Positions 22,402 through 31,460 of a DNA stretch of 32,246 nt are shown here, piece after piece; within the stretch, counting starts at the first letter, position 1, and every line of letters begins with the position of its first letter. The notes beneath the pieces are model-generated. The model saw nothing but the letters and a program-made list of their open reading frames with translations. It was not told the DNA's origin and did not search any database. Source of the stretch: a virus. A program made the position numbers and the translations under genes. The stretch is from IMG/VR virus record IMGVR_UViG_3300047287_000201, positions 1 to 32,246 of that record; one strand, written 5' to 3'.

Positions 22402-25071
22402 ATGCAACAAAAATTAGATTTATCATTAAGAGGGCTTTACACCTCTGCTAATAATCTTTCTGGAATTCCTCAAGGTGCGCTTGAGATAGCAGATAATGTT
22501 GTTATTAATGCAAAAAACCTTATCGAGTCCCGCAGAGGTCAAACTCAGTATGGTAATCCTCTTACTATCGGAAGCGATCAGGTAAAAAAACTATTTAACT
22601 TTGGATCTTCATTAATCGTTAATTACGATGATAAAATGGCCTACGATTCAGGTGATGGAAATTGGGTAAATTATTCTGGAACATATTTACCTCCGGAAAG
22701 TTCCTTTAACATCAGGAGTCTTGAAGCTCAGCGTAACTTTTACTTTACTTCTAGTGAAGGTATTTGGAAAATTGACTCACTGACAGGTACTCCGAGGGCA
22801 GCTGGTGTTGTTCGTGCATTAAGTGGTACGGCGACATTAACAGGCTCAGCAGGATTCCTAGACGATGATAGTGCGGTTGCCTATAGACTTGTTTGGGGAT
22901 ACCGAGATGTCAATAATAACCTCATTCTAGGGGCTCCATCACAACGATTGGTTGTAGCTAATTCTGCTGGCGGTGCTAGAGACGTAATTTTATCTTTTAA
23001 CATTCCAGACTCTATTACTACCGAATACTTTTATCAAATTTATAGATCATTCGGCACGGCTTCTGCAACAGATGAGCCGGAAGATAACCTACAGCTTGTC
23101 ATAGAGGGTAATCCAACTTCAGGTGAAATTACAGCTAAGGTATTTACTGTAACTGATCAAACTCCGTATAGCTTAATGCGGGCAGCACTATATACCAACC
23201 CTAACCAACAAGGTATCGCAAATGCAAATAATCCTCCACCCTTTGCTGTGGATGTGGATGTTTATAAAAACTGTGCATTTTATGCAAATACTAAGCAAAA
23301 ACAGACACTTAGCTTGGCAATGATTTCTGTTGATTCGCCATCTTTTGGATATGTTTCGGAAACAGGCGACATTACAAATACGTCCGCTGTTATAACTAAC
23401 ATCGGCGACACATCTGCTTTACGTGCAGGAATGAGGGCTGTCGGAACAGGTATCCCTGCGGATACTACTATTGTAACTATTGATTCCGGTACACAAGTTA
23501 CGCTGTCTGCTGCGGCCACAGCAACAAATACAGCTGAACCAATTGAGTTTCAGGACAGATTTACTATTGGTGGTATCGACTATTGGGCCGGAACAACACA
23601 AAGTACAGCCACGAATACATTTATTCTCGAAAATTCATTATCTCCAGGCCAAAACATCAATGATTCGGCAGAAAACCTTATCCAGTTGATCAACACAAGT
23701 CCTTCTAATACGACGCTATATGCTTATTATATTTCAGGCACTGAAGATTTACCAGGTCAAATCCTATTTGAAGAGAGAGGCGTTGGGGGAGCAGCATTTA
23801 CATCTACTTCTACAGCGGGTGGAAGCTTTAGTCCGACTTTACCGACATCTGGTACGTCCATTATCAGTAATAACGACGAAAAACAGAATCGAGTATATAT
23901 CTCTAAACCCGATCAAGTTGAAGCAGTACCTGTTTATAGGTTTTTTGACATTGGATCAGCCAATTTTCCTATCCAGCGCTGTGTAGCTCTGCGGGATGGA
24001 ATCTTTTTCTTTAAACAAGATGGAGTTTTTAGGCTTTCGGGGGAGTCTTTCGAGAGTTTTAACGTAACCCTTCAGGATAACACTGTAGTTTTAAAGGTTC
24101 CAGAATCTGCGGTGCCATTTAATAACCAAATTTTTTGTTTTACAACACAAGGCATTTGTTCTGTTACCGATTCTGGTGTAAAAATTATGTCGGTGCCTAT
24201 TGAAGACACCCTCCTTGAACTTTCTTCTGAACAATACATTAATTTTGTCTCGGCATCGTTTGGGGTAGCTTACGAATCCAGCCGTCAATATATGTTTTTT
24301 ACCGTTACAGAGGAAGACGACGAGTTTGCTACACAAGCGTTTGTTTATAATTCTCTTACGGACAGTTGGACCCGGTGGGTAATGAATAGGACTTGCGGCA
24401 TAGTTAACCCTTCTGTAAATAAACTATTCATGGCTAAAACGGACTCTGGACAAATTCTCATTGAACGTAAAAGTTTTACTAACGAAGACTATGCTGACGA
24501 ACAATACGCAGTTTTAATCGACTCTGTTGATTCTGACACTGAGATTACCCTTATTGATGCTTCTGTCGTAACTGTAGGTATGACTATTGTTCAAGGTGTC
24601 CGAAATGCAGTTATTTCCTCAATAGATGGAAACATACTTACTGTCACCGACACGCAAGGGATGGAATCAGGGGCAGCTACGGTTTATACCCCTATTGAAA
24701 ATAGGATTCAATGGAGTCCTATTGATGCTGAAAACCCAGGGATTCTTAAGCAATTTTCAGAGCTTAGCTTCTTTTTTAAAGACGCCGCTTTTCGCGAGAT
24801 TGAAGCAGGATTTAGCTCAAACGTATCGGTCGGTAAGCAGAGTGTTTCCATAACGTCTAGAGGTACTGGAGGATGGGGCACTTTTGTTTGGGGAGAACAA
24901 CCGTGGGGTGGTCAACTTGGTGGCCAGACTGTTTTAAGGACATATGTACCCAGAGAAAAACAGCGCGGGTCCTGGCTAACAGTATTTTTAAAAACCAATG
25001 AGGCTTTTACTGGATTTAGTCTTCAAGGTGTCAGTGTTATTTATAACCCTATGTCTACTAGATTTAAATAA
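22402..25071 (+). CDS. Tail nozzle / tail tubular B-like protein
   Basis: An 889-residue protein that would form the tail nozzle, through which DNA leaves and to which fibres attach. The opening LDLSLRGLYTSANNLSGIPQGALEIADNVVI...SRRG is typical of podovirus nozzle/stabilisation proteins that plug the portal. It continues as a beta-propeller-like series. Two inserted modules stand out: about 315-380 (SAVITNIGDTSALRAGMRAVG, TGIPADTTIV, VTLSAAATATNTAEPIEF) and about 380-475 (FTIGGIDYWAG..., SAENLIQLIN...). A later copy of the first type lies near residue 705. It is followed seven bases later by the next gene. GGGGA precedes the ATG. Confidence 0.85.
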   Translation: MQQKLDLSLRGLYTSANNLSGIPQGALEIADNVVINAKNLIESRRGQTQYGNPLTIGSDQVKKLFNFGSSLIVNYDDKMAYDSGDGNWVNYSGTYLPPESSFNIRSLEAQRNFYFTSSEGIWKIDSLTGTPRAAGVVRALSGTATLTGSAGFLDDDSAVAYRLVWGYRDVNNNLILGAPSQRLVVANSAGGARDVILSFNIPDSITTEYFYQIYRSFGTASATDEPEDNLQLVIEGNPTSGEITAKVFTVTDQTPYSLMRAALYTNPNQQGIANANNPPPFAVDVDVYKNCAFYANTKQKQTLSLAMISVDSPSFGYVSETGDITNTSAVITNIGDTSALRAGMRAVGTGIPADTTIVTIDSGTQVTLSAAATATNTAEPIEFQDRFTIGGIDYWAGTTQSTATNTFILENSLSPGQNINDSAENLIQLINTSPSNTTLYAYYISGTEDLPGQILFEERGVGGAAFTSTSTAGGSFSPTLPTSGTSIISNNDEKQNRVYISKPDQVEAVPVYRFFDIGSANFPIQRCVALRDGIFFFKQDGVFRLSGESFESFNVTLQDNTVVLKVPESAVPFNNQIFCFTTQGICSVTDSGVKIMSVPIEDTLLELSSEQYINFVSASFGVAYESSRQYMFFTVTEEDDEFATQAFVYNSLTDSWTRWVMNRTCGIVNPSVNKLFMAKTDSGQILIERKSFTNEDYADEQYAVLIDSVDSDTEITLIDASVVTVGMTIVQGVRNAVISSIDGNILTVTDTQGMESGAATVYTPIENRIQWSPIDAENPGILKQFSELSFFFKDAAFREIEAGFSSNVSVGKQSVSITSRGTGGWGTFVWGEQPWGGQLGGQTVLRTYVPREKQRGSWLTVFLKTNEAFTGFSLQGVSVIYNPMSTRFK

Positions 25072-25078
25072 GGATTAG

Positions 25079-25486
25079 ATGAAATTACCTCAACAAAAAA
25101 AAATTCTACGAGAAGATTTAAAAGGGGCTCCAGAATATGTAAATGGGATTATTGATCCTGTAAACAGTTTTATGGAGTCTACCTATCAAGCTTTAAATAA
25201 AAATTTAACACTAAACGAGAATCTTTCAAGTTTTACTAAGGAACTTACTTATAAGACGGTAAGTACCTATCCTACAAATCAACCTGTTACTACATTTAAG
25301 AATTCACTTAAAATACGCCCCACAGGGGTATGGGTAATGCAGGCTTACGACAAAACTACTTATACACCTGCTCCAGGGCCAGTTTATGTCCCATGGATCG
25401 TAGATAATAACGGCGATATAGCCGTACACACAATAACCGGCCTAGAAGCCAATAAAACGTACTTGATACGTTTGGTCGTATTTTAA
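25079..25486 (+). CDS. Small tail/virion protein
   Basis: A 135-residue protein after AAGGA. An N-terminal helical part (LPQQKKILREDLKGAPEYVNGIIDPVNSFMESTYQALNKNLTL) leads into a beta-rich part (YKTVSTYPT, LKIRPTGVWVMQAYDKTTYT, YVPWIVDNNGDIAVHTITGL, TYLIRLVVF). This two-part form is common among minor tail proteins encoded beside podovirus nozzle genes. Its stop codon is the start of the promoter at 25484. Confidence 0.68.
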   Translation: MKLPQQKKILREDLKGAPEYVNGIIDPVNSFMESTYQALNKNLTLNENLSSFTKELTYKTVSTYPTNQPVTTFKNSLKIRPTGVWVMQAYDKTTYTPAPGPVYVPWIVDNNGDIAVHTITGLEANKTYLIRLVVF

Positions 25487-25501
25487 TACTTTTAAATAGA
25501 G
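25484..25501 (+). promoter_or_regulatory. Phage-type promoter, CTTTTAA subclass
   Basis: TAATACTTTTAAATAGAG starts on the stop codon of the previous gene and precedes the internal virion genes. It keeps the TAATAC start and the final G of the consensus, but has CTTTTAA in the middle, like the box at 13857. AGAGG at its end serves as ribosome-binding site. Confidence 0.6.
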
Positions 25502-25507
25502 GTTATA

Positions 25508-27004
25508 ATGGCGTTTTACGAAGATGAAGATGACAAATTAGATCAACAAGACCCCAATGCCGCCCCCGCCGGGCAGCCCACTTCCCCCCAATCTAGCATG
25601 ATTTCTGGTCCTTCTCAGCAGGCGTCGCCAACCAATGGTTCGGCAGCACTGCCCGCATCCGAGACTACCCCAGATAGATCTGGCAATTTTGTCGGTTTAC
25701 AAGATTACCTTAAGGCAAATCAAAACCAAGCGTCTAAACTGGGAGGTCAGGTTGCAGGTCATGTTGAGGGGGCCATTCAACAATCACAAGACGAAATAGC
25801 TCAAATTAACCCTAAATTCAACGAGTTAGCCGATAAAGGACAGATCTCCAACATCAATACAGCTGAAGAGGAAGGTACAAACATTGTAACTTCAGCGGCA
25901 ACTGGTCCTCAGGGTCAAGAATTAGATAAAGACCGTTTTAAAGAAATTTCAAACGCTCGATACCAAGGACCAAATACCTTTCAAGAATCTGAGCTTTTTA
26001 ACCCTGCATATGAAAAATTTAGTAAGGCCAAAAAAGCGGCTGAACTAACTAAAGATGAGTCTGGTAGTCAACAGCTTTTAAAAGACGTATATAAACAAAA
26101 TGCGCCTACTTATTCAGCTGGTGAAAGTCTGTTTGACTCATACCTTTTGAATACTGGTGAAAATCGTCAAAAACTAGCAGATGCTAGACAAAACGCCGGT
26201 GTTATGGAGTCGCAGTGGAACCAGGCAGGTATAGATGCTGATAACTATGCGAAAACACAAAGGGATCTAGCAGACCGTGTCCGAGAAAACGTGAGAGAAT
26301 TTACGAATACCACCCAGGCTACTCGTAATAAAGAAGTTCAAGACGCCCTGGACGCTATTTCAGCAACATGGAATGACGAACAAACAGAATATGCAAACGC
26401 ATTGTTTAATTCTAATGAAGGTAAAAACCTAACACTTACCGATGACATGTTGCAAAAACTGGGCGTAAAAGAAGGTCAGCGCATCTATAATGTTCTCAAA
26501 GGTATGACCTTAGACGATATAAAAAATCAATATGTTAAAATGGATGTATTTGATGAAAATAAAGTTATATCGAAAGATCAACAAGCTCAGCTTGCAGCGC
26601 TCGACGAACTGGCGAGTTTATATGGTGGAGAGCTACTGAATAAATACACATTAGCTGATCAGGCTGGTACTATGACAAAAGATACAGCTTTCGACACTTC
26701 TGGATTTGGTAAGGCGGTCACAGACGCTGAAAAAGCTTTTACTGGTGATGCTGCCGGAACAAACTTTTCTTCCGGGCGAAGAACTAACACTGGTGTAGGA
26801 AACCTTTATTGGGCTGAAGGTGACGTTAACGCTGCCGATTATATCGCCGGTAACCCATTTAACGTTAGAACACATAACCCTATTGCTAACAGACCAGAAC
26901 TTATTTCAGATCAGGTCGCACAGGTTAACAAAAGTTTAAGTGACCAAATTTTAGCATATTTAGGCTCTCAGGGCTACGATAACAAGATTAAAAGAGGAAA
27001 ATAA
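25508..27004 (+). CDS. Internal virion / ejection-type protein
   Basis: A 498-residue soluble protein rich in glutamine, asparagine, alanine and aspartate. Residues 1-58 are acidic, proline- and serine-rich and probably disordered. The rest is mainly helical with several coiled-coil stretches (QQSQDEIAQINPKFNELADKG; ADRVRENVREFTNTTQATRN). Its place first in a run of four such proteins between nozzle and lysis genes matches the internal core proteins that T7-like and P22-like phages eject into the host to guide DNA entry. No enzymatic motif is recognised. The role is inferred from position and composition. Confidence 0.68.
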   Translation: MAFYEDEDDKLDQQDPNAAPAGQPTSPQSSMISGPSQQASPTNGSAALPASETTPDRSGNFVGLQDYLKANQNQASKLGGQVAGHVEGAIQQSQDEIAQINPKFNELADKGQISNINTAEEEGTNIVTSAATGPQGQELDKDRFKEISNARYQGPNTFQESELFNPAYEKFSKAKKAAELTKDESGSQQLLKDVYKQNAPTYSAGESLFDSYLLNTGENRQKLADARQNAGVMESQWNQAGIDADNYAKTQRDLADRVRENVREFTNTTQATRNKEVQDALDAISATWNDEQTEYANALFNSNEGKNLTLTDDMLQKLGVKEGQRIYNVLKGMTLDDIKNQYVKMDVFDENKVISKDQQAQLAALDELASLYGGELLNKYTLADQAGTMTKDTAFDTSGFGKAVTDAEKAFTGDAAGTNFSSGRRTNTGVGNLYWAEGDVNAADYIAGNPFNVRTHNPIANRPELISDQVAQVNKSLSDQILAYLGSQGYDNKIKRGK

Positions 27005-28144
27005 ATGTATCAAAGTGGACGAACTCCTAATATAGATGATTTATACGCAGATTTGCAAACTCCTAGTACCCAAGATTTGCAACTCCAGCTTGAGGAAATG
27101 GTCCTTCAGGGCACGCTTAGTCCAGAACAGGCTCAGACAATCATGCTTGATCCTTCAGCTATGGGCGGTATCACCTTAGATCCAGCGCTAAAACAAGCTC
27201 AAATGGACGCTTTGTTAGGACTACAAGACATTAGTGACTCCGGTGGAATGACAGCCATGGACCGCGCTAACATGTCCAGGATTAGTAATGAAGAGGATGC
27301 CAAAGCTCGCGGTGCTAGAGAAGCTATTATGCAACAAGCCCAAGCTCGTGGAATGGGCGGTTCCGGTATGGAAATCCTATCACAGCTTCAAAATGCACAG
27401 GAATCGGCGTCGAGACGCTCAGCAAGAGATACTGAGGTCGCTGGAATGGCTCAGCAAAGAGCTTTGGAAGCACTTATGCAGGGTGGCAATATGGCAGGTA
27501 ACATTCGTGGACAGGAATTTAGCGAACAGGCTCAAAAAGCTCAGGCCGCTGATGCTATTGCTAAATTTAATGCTCAAAACCAGCAACAGCAGGTAAACAT
27601 AAATACTGCCGCTCGAAATGATGCCCGAGAAAAAAACCTTAACGCCGCACAAACCTTGTCGAACGCCAATACTGGCATAAGAAATCAAGAACAACAATTT
27701 AATAAACAGCTACCACAACAAAAATTTGAAAACGAACTTAAAAAACGTGGAGCGCAAACCGGCGTTCTTCAAGCCAACCAGCAAGCTCAGGGACAAAACT
27801 CCCAAAATCAAGCTAATGCTAATAATCAGATGCTTGGTACAGCACTGACAACCGCTGCTATGTTTATGTCTGACGAACGACAAAAAGAAGACATTGACGA
27901 TTTTGATGCTGGAGCGTTTTTGGATAGTTTAACTGGCAAAAAATATAGATATAAAGACGAAAAGTATGGTAAAGGGGAACAAGCGGGCGTGATAGCACAA
28001 GACCTGCTAAAAACCCCCGAGGGAAGTTCTGCTGTTCATCAAACAGATGAAGGTATGATGGTTGATTCTGGTAAGGCATCGAACCTGGCTTTGGCAAGTG
28101 CTGCCGACCTACACAAACGTCTTAAAAAACTGGAAGGTAAATAA
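27005..28144 (+). CDS. Internal virion protein with S74-like C-terminal domain
   Basis: A 379-residue protein. Residues about 1-270 are glutamine/alanine-rich helices (MLDPSAMGG, MDRANMSRISNEEDAKARGAREAIMQQAQARGMGGSG, long QAQGQNSQNQANANNQ). From residue 289 the C-terminus has SDERQKEDI, then KKYRYKDEKYGKGEQAGVIAQDLLK and MMVDSGKASNLALASAADLHKRLKKLEGK. This matches the S74 chaperone/self-cleavage domain pattern (SD-R-K-DI; S289 and K294 would be the catalytic pair). S74 domains are best known from fibres; a version like this also occurs in internal proteins of some podoviruses. The start directly follows the previous stop. Confidence 0.72.
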   Translation: MYQSGRTPNIDDLYADLQTPSTQDLQLQLEEMVLQGTLSPEQAQTIMLDPSAMGGITLDPALKQAQMDALLGLQDISDSGGMTAMDRANMSRISNEEDAKARGAREAIMQQAQARGMGGSGMEILSQLQNAQESASRRSARDTEVAGMAQQRALEALMQGGNMAGNIRGQEFSEQAQKAQAADAIAKFNAQNQQQQVNINTAARNDAREKNLNAAQTLSNANTGIRNQEQQFNKQLPQQKFENELKKRGAQTGVLQANQQAQGQNSQNQANANNQMLGTALTTAAMFMSDERQKEDIDDFDAGAFLDSLTGKKYRYKDEKYGKGEQAGVIAQDLLKTPEGSSAVHQTDEGMMVDSGKASNLALASAADLHKRLKKLEGK

Positions 28145-29256
28145 TGGCTCTTAAAATAGACCCAATTACAGGTGAGTTAGTTGAAGAACAATCGGAACAA
28201 TTGGGAGGTATTAACCCCAAAGTGGCCGATTATTTGAAACAAAAATATAACATGGGCGAGTTTAGTGTCGAAAACCGTCAAAAACTTGTCGATAGCGAAG
28301 ATGTTGGAATGGGCGACCGTGTTTCGGCTATGTTAGCAGCTGCTGGAGCCGGTTTTTTAAATAAAGATCCGTTTGCAGCTGGACAAAGTGTATTAAAATC
28401 AGCAAAAGCCGATAAGCGTCAAAAAATTGAGGATTTTGATAAAGGTAGAGCCGGTAAAATGCAAGAATTTGCTTTTGACCGTGACCTTACTAAGGCTCAG
28501 CGCGAAGATCAAATTTTGGCTGAAAAACAGGATGTTAATTCTGAACGATCTAAAGCTGTTCAACAATCTCTTGTCGACGATTACGGTATGGACCCGGCTG
28601 TGGCTTCTAAGATTACTGCGGAACAAGGTGAAGCTCGTATTCCTAGCTTAAAAGCTAAGATGGATCGTCAGTTTAAGGAACGTGAGTTCTCTGAGCGTCA
28701 AAAAGACCGTCAATTACAACGTGAGATTATGCAATCTACCCAAGACATTGCTCGTAAAGATAAGCTCGATAACGAGGCTAAGCTTTCAGATAAACAGATT
28801 GGTCAGATTACAGAGTTCGATGATGCCTTAAGTTCTATTGAATCTATTAAGCGTCAAAAAGATGATTTTGATACAGGTCCAGTTTCAGCTATTCAATCTG
28901 GTATTGCTGGAACTATTGGTATTGATGATTCTAAAAAATCTGCATTTAAAGCACAAGTTCAAGATGACTTGGCTCGTTACATTAAATCTATCTCCGGTGG
29001 AGCAGTATCTGATGAAGAACGTGCGTTCTTGATTCAGAATCTACCTACAATGAAAGATAATGATGAAACATTTAAAGCTAAATTAGATGTTGTAGAATCT
29101 AGACTTAAACGTAACCGTGAGAATTTCCTTAAAAATGCAGAAAAAGCTGGTAAAAACGTAAAAAAATTTAAGCGTGAAGAAGCTCCTAAAGAAGAAACTA
29201 AGACTATTAACGGTAAACAATACCGTAAAGTTCAAGGTGGATGGGAGGAAATTTAA
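28144..29256 (+). CDS. Coiled-coil internal virion protein
   Basis: A 370-residue, highly charged protein starting in an overlap with the previous stop. A short N-terminal domain (KIDPITGELVEEQ...NPKVADYLKQKYN) and a glycine/alanine segment (AMLAAAGAGFLNKDPFAAGQS, about 63-83), possibly membrane-active, precede long coiled coils (about 85-235 with many arginine, glutamine and lysine residues). The C-terminal ~50 residues end with KTINGKQYRKVQGGWEEI, a small motif typical at the end of phage virion proteins. It belongs to the same group as its neighbours and would be ejected or packed inside the capsid. Confidence 0.68.
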   Translation: MALKIDPITGELVEEQSEQLGGINPKVADYLKQKYNMGEFSVENRQKLVDSEDVGMGDRVSAMLAAAGAGFLNKDPFAAGQSVLKSAKADKRQKIEDFDKGRAGKMQEFAFDRDLTKAQREDQILAEKQDVNSERSKAVQQSLVDDYGMDPAVASKITAEQGEARIPSLKAKMDRQFKEREFSERQKDRQLQREIMQSTQDIARKDKLDNEAKLSDKQIGQITEFDDALSSIESIKRQKDDFDTGPVSAIQSGIAGTIGIDDSKKSAFKAQVQDDLARYIKSISGGAVSDEERAFLIQNLPTMKDNDETFKAKLDVVESRLKRNRENFLKNAEKAGKNVKKFKREEAPKEETKTINGKQYRKVQGGWEEI

Positions 29257-30296
29257 TGGCTAAGTTTATTTCTGATGAGGAAATGGCTCGATTAGAAGCC
29301 CAATTTCCTGCTAAACCATCTAATTTTATATCTGATGAGGATATGGCTAAACTGGAGAACGAGTCTAAACCTTCTGAACTTGAATCCGGAGGATGGGGTT
29401 TGGCTCAGGGTGCCACTTTAGGTTGGGCTGACGAGCTTGAAAGTGCGGCGAGAGGTATGATGGATGATGCAAAAGCTGTATTTAGCGGTAAAGAAATGCC
29501 AAAAGCGAAGTTCGATTCAATGGGGCGCGTATCAAATCTTGACGAAATTAACGCTGATGTTACATATGATAAACATCTAAAAGAAAGTCGTCAAAAATAT
29601 AAGCAAGCCGAAGAAAGTAATCCGGGTGCGTATGGAACCGGTCAGTTTTTCGGTAGTTTATTACCTGCTTGGGCCATGCGTGCGACTGGACCTGCTGGAT
29701 TATCTGCCCTAGGCGCAGTACAAGGTTGGGGTAGTTCGGAGGCTGAGGATCTTCCCGGCCTGGCACGAGATACCGCCAAAGGCGCGGGTACGGGTTTGGT
29801 TGCCGGTGTAGGTGGAAAAGTTCTGTCTGCTGTAGGCTCAAAAGCTGCTCCAGCAGTTAGTAGATTTACCACCAACGCCGCCGAAGAGATAGCAACTAAT
29901 CCCCTGCTAGAAAAAACAATAAATGCTACAAACCTTACTGGTCGGGCTAAAGGACTAGCTGGTGAGATGGTTAAAAAGATGGGTACGGACCTGGGATTGG
30001 ACTCCAAAGCTACTGACTATATAACTGGTGCTATAGGTCGTAAAGCAGCATACTCAACCCCATTTACTGGTACTATACAGGGTATCTCTGACGTTGCTCG
30101 TGTAGCTCAAAAAGGAGCAATGATAACGGCGGAAAATTTACCGAAATTAGAGCCTTATTTGGGTAAGTTTGGTCCGCTGCTCCGTAAAGCTGCTGAAAGA
30201 GGCGGTACTTCACTTGCTGCTAGGCACTACGTATTACAACAAACCCAACCAGAATACCAGTCAATGATTCGAGAGTTAGAGGGAATGGATGAATAA
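29256..30296 (+). CDS. Internal virion / ejection-type protein with duplicated N-terminal motif
   Basis: A 346-residue protein starting at the ATG that overlaps the previous stop (TAATG), with GGAGGAA just before. FISDEEMARLE is followed about 20 residues later by FISDEDMAKLE, a small tandem duplication. A GGWGLAQGATLGWADELESAARGMM motif (about 45-70) resembles the start region of several large phage ejection proteins. Residues about 125-200 are rich in glycine, alanine and valine (SLLPAWAMRATGPAGLSALGA, AGTGLVAGVGGKVLSAVGSKA) and could insert into a membrane, fitting a pore-forming ejection role. The last ~90 residues are helical. No catalytic motif is seen. Confidence 0.68.
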   Translation: MAKFISDEEMARLEAQFPAKPSNFISDEDMAKLENESKPSELESGGWGLAQGATLGWADELESAARGMMDDAKAVFSGKEMPKAKFDSMGRVSNLDEINADVTYDKHLKESRQKYKQAEESNPGAYGTGQFFGSLLPAWAMRATGPAGLSALGAVQGWGSSEAEDLPGLARDTAKGAGTGLVAGVGGKVLSAVGSKAAPAVSRFTTNAAEEIATNPLLEKTINATNLTGRAKGLAGEMVKKMGTDLGLDSKATDYITGAIGRKAAYSTPFTGTIQGISDVARVAQKGAMITAENLPKLEPYLGKFGPLLRKAAERGGTSLAARHYVLQQTQPEYQSMIRELEGMDE

Positions 30297-30651
30297 CAAC
30301 GAAGATACGCACGCTAAGTTATTGTTAATTCTAAGTAAATTGGACGATACTAAAGAGGATTTAAAGGAATTAAAGGAAGAAACAAAGTCTATCACAAAAG
30401 ACGTTGCTGACCATTCCGCTACTTTGGCTGTAATGGCGGAAGTATTAAAGCGTCAACACGATCAGCTGGCAGAGCATATCCGGCGAACAAACTTGCTGGA
30501 ACAACGAGTTGAGCAGGTTTCAGGGCAACTACATGCGGATATGATTCCCATGAAAGAACATCTAAGTTTCATGAAAAAGTCCGGGAAACTAGCCCTATGG
30601 ATTATCCCCGTCGCTAGTTTTATTATCACTATTATAAAAATGTTGATGTAA
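30289..30651 (+). CDS. Coiled-coil protein with C-terminal membrane anchor, possible holin
   Basis: A 120-residue protein overlapping the previous gene. Residues about 5-95 are charged helices forming a coiled coil (KLDDTKEDLKELKEETK, VLKRQHDQLAEHIRRTNLL). Residues about 98-118 form one hydrophobic span (LALWIIPVASFIITIIKML). This tail-anchored layout resembles XhlA-type hemolysin/holin accessory proteins. Its position directly before the endolysin, in a TAATG overlap, suggests it helps release or time the endolysin. A single span with a coiled coil could instead be an adaptor. Confidence 0.6.
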   Translation: MNNNEDTHAKLLLILSKLDDTKEDLKELKEETKSITKDVADHSATLAVMAEVLKRQHDQLAEHIRRTNLLEQRVEQVSGQLHADMIPMKEHLSFMKKSGKLALWIIPVASFIITIIKMLM

Positions 30652-31070
30652 TGAAAGACCTGATTTCCCTAAACGACATTCTCACATCATCGGGACGTTA
30701 CCCTGAAAGGCTTGATTCACAAGAACTGACAGAAATTGTGAAAGCAAACGCCGAAATTTTAAAAACCCGAGTGAACAAAGCCCTTGAATATGTCGGGGTT
30801 TTGGAAGCAGATGTTTCTTCTGGGTTTAGACCTTCATCCGTAAACGCTGGCGTTCCAAATGCGGCGAAGAAATCTGCCCATATGACTTGTGAAGCCCTTG
30901 ATTTAGTGGACGACGATAAACAGACGCTTTGCAAGCTGTTTACTAGGGAAGTTCTAGAGAAGTTTGACCTTTATCGTGAAGATTCCGACTTCACTAAGGG
31001 CAAGAACACTAACTGGTGTCATCTTCAGACCCGCAAAACTGGTTCGGGCCGAAGGATTTTTACGCCATGA
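30651..31070 (+). CDS. Endolysin, M15-type peptidase
   Basis: A 139-residue cell-wall peptidase of the M15/D-Ala-D-Ala carboxypeptidase type. The zinc-site motifs are visible: SGFRP (57-61), SAHMTCEALD with H77 and D84, and NWCHLQT with H124. These enzymes cut peptide cross-links in peptidoglycan to release phage. The protein lacks a signal peptide or membrane segment, so it needs a holin, probably the preceding gene product. It overlaps both neighbours (TAATG and ATGA). One unusual feature is a cysteine in place of the usual valine/isoleucine before the last histidine. Motif spacing supports activity. Confidence 0.88.
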   Translation: MKDLISLNDILTSSGRYPERLDSQELTEIVKANAEILKTRVNKALEYVGVLEADVSSGFRPSSVNAGVPNAAKKSAHMTCEALDLVDDDKQTLCKLFTREVLEKFDLYREDSDFTKGKNTNWCHLQTRKTGSGRRIFTP

Positions 31071-31456
31071 GACAATCAATCGTTTCATTAATGGCGGGTC
31101 TGTTGATTGGTGCGGTAATTGTTTATTTCCAGTTTCCGAGAATTGAGACAAAAATAGAAGTTCAAAAAGAAACCGAGACTCAGACAAGGACAGTCACTCG
31201 AAGAGTGGTTTTACCGGACGGCACTAAAACCACAGAACGAATTACCGACACGGTTAAAAAAGAGAATGAGAACACTCTAACCCTAACCAAGTCGCAATCT
31301 AAATGGCGTGCGGGAGTGGATGTTAAAGCTTCACTCACGAATTTAGTGCCTCAATACGGCGCTACCGTTGGCTACCGAGCATTCGGGCCGGTATGGGTAG
31401 AGGCAAGCGGCTATCAAGACGGTACTGCGGTCGTAAGGGCCGTTTGGGAGTTTTGA
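31067..31456 (+). CDS. Membrane-anchored lysis-cassette protein
   Basis: A 129-residue protein beginning in an ATGA overlap with the endolysin. One N-terminal span (about 5-22, IVSLMAGLLIGAVIVYFQF) is followed by a charged threonine/lysine/glutamate-rich stretch (KIEVQKETETQTRTVTRR, TTERITDTVKKENENT) and a beta-like C-terminus (GATVGYRAFGPVWVEASGYQDGTAVVRAVWEF). The order holin-like, endolysin, anchored protein is the place for an inner-membrane spanin. The C-terminus, however, looks like a small outer-membrane-protein-like strand rather than a spanin coiled coil. A spanin or cell-envelope role is therefore inference. Confidence 0.6.
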   Translation: MRQSIVSLMAGLLIGAVIVYFQFPRIETKIEVQKETETQTRTVTRRVVLPDGTKTTERITDTVKKENENTLTLTKSQSKWRAGVDVKASLTNLVPQYGATVGYRAFGPVWVEASGYQDGTAVVRAVWEF

Positions 31457-31460
31457 CCTC

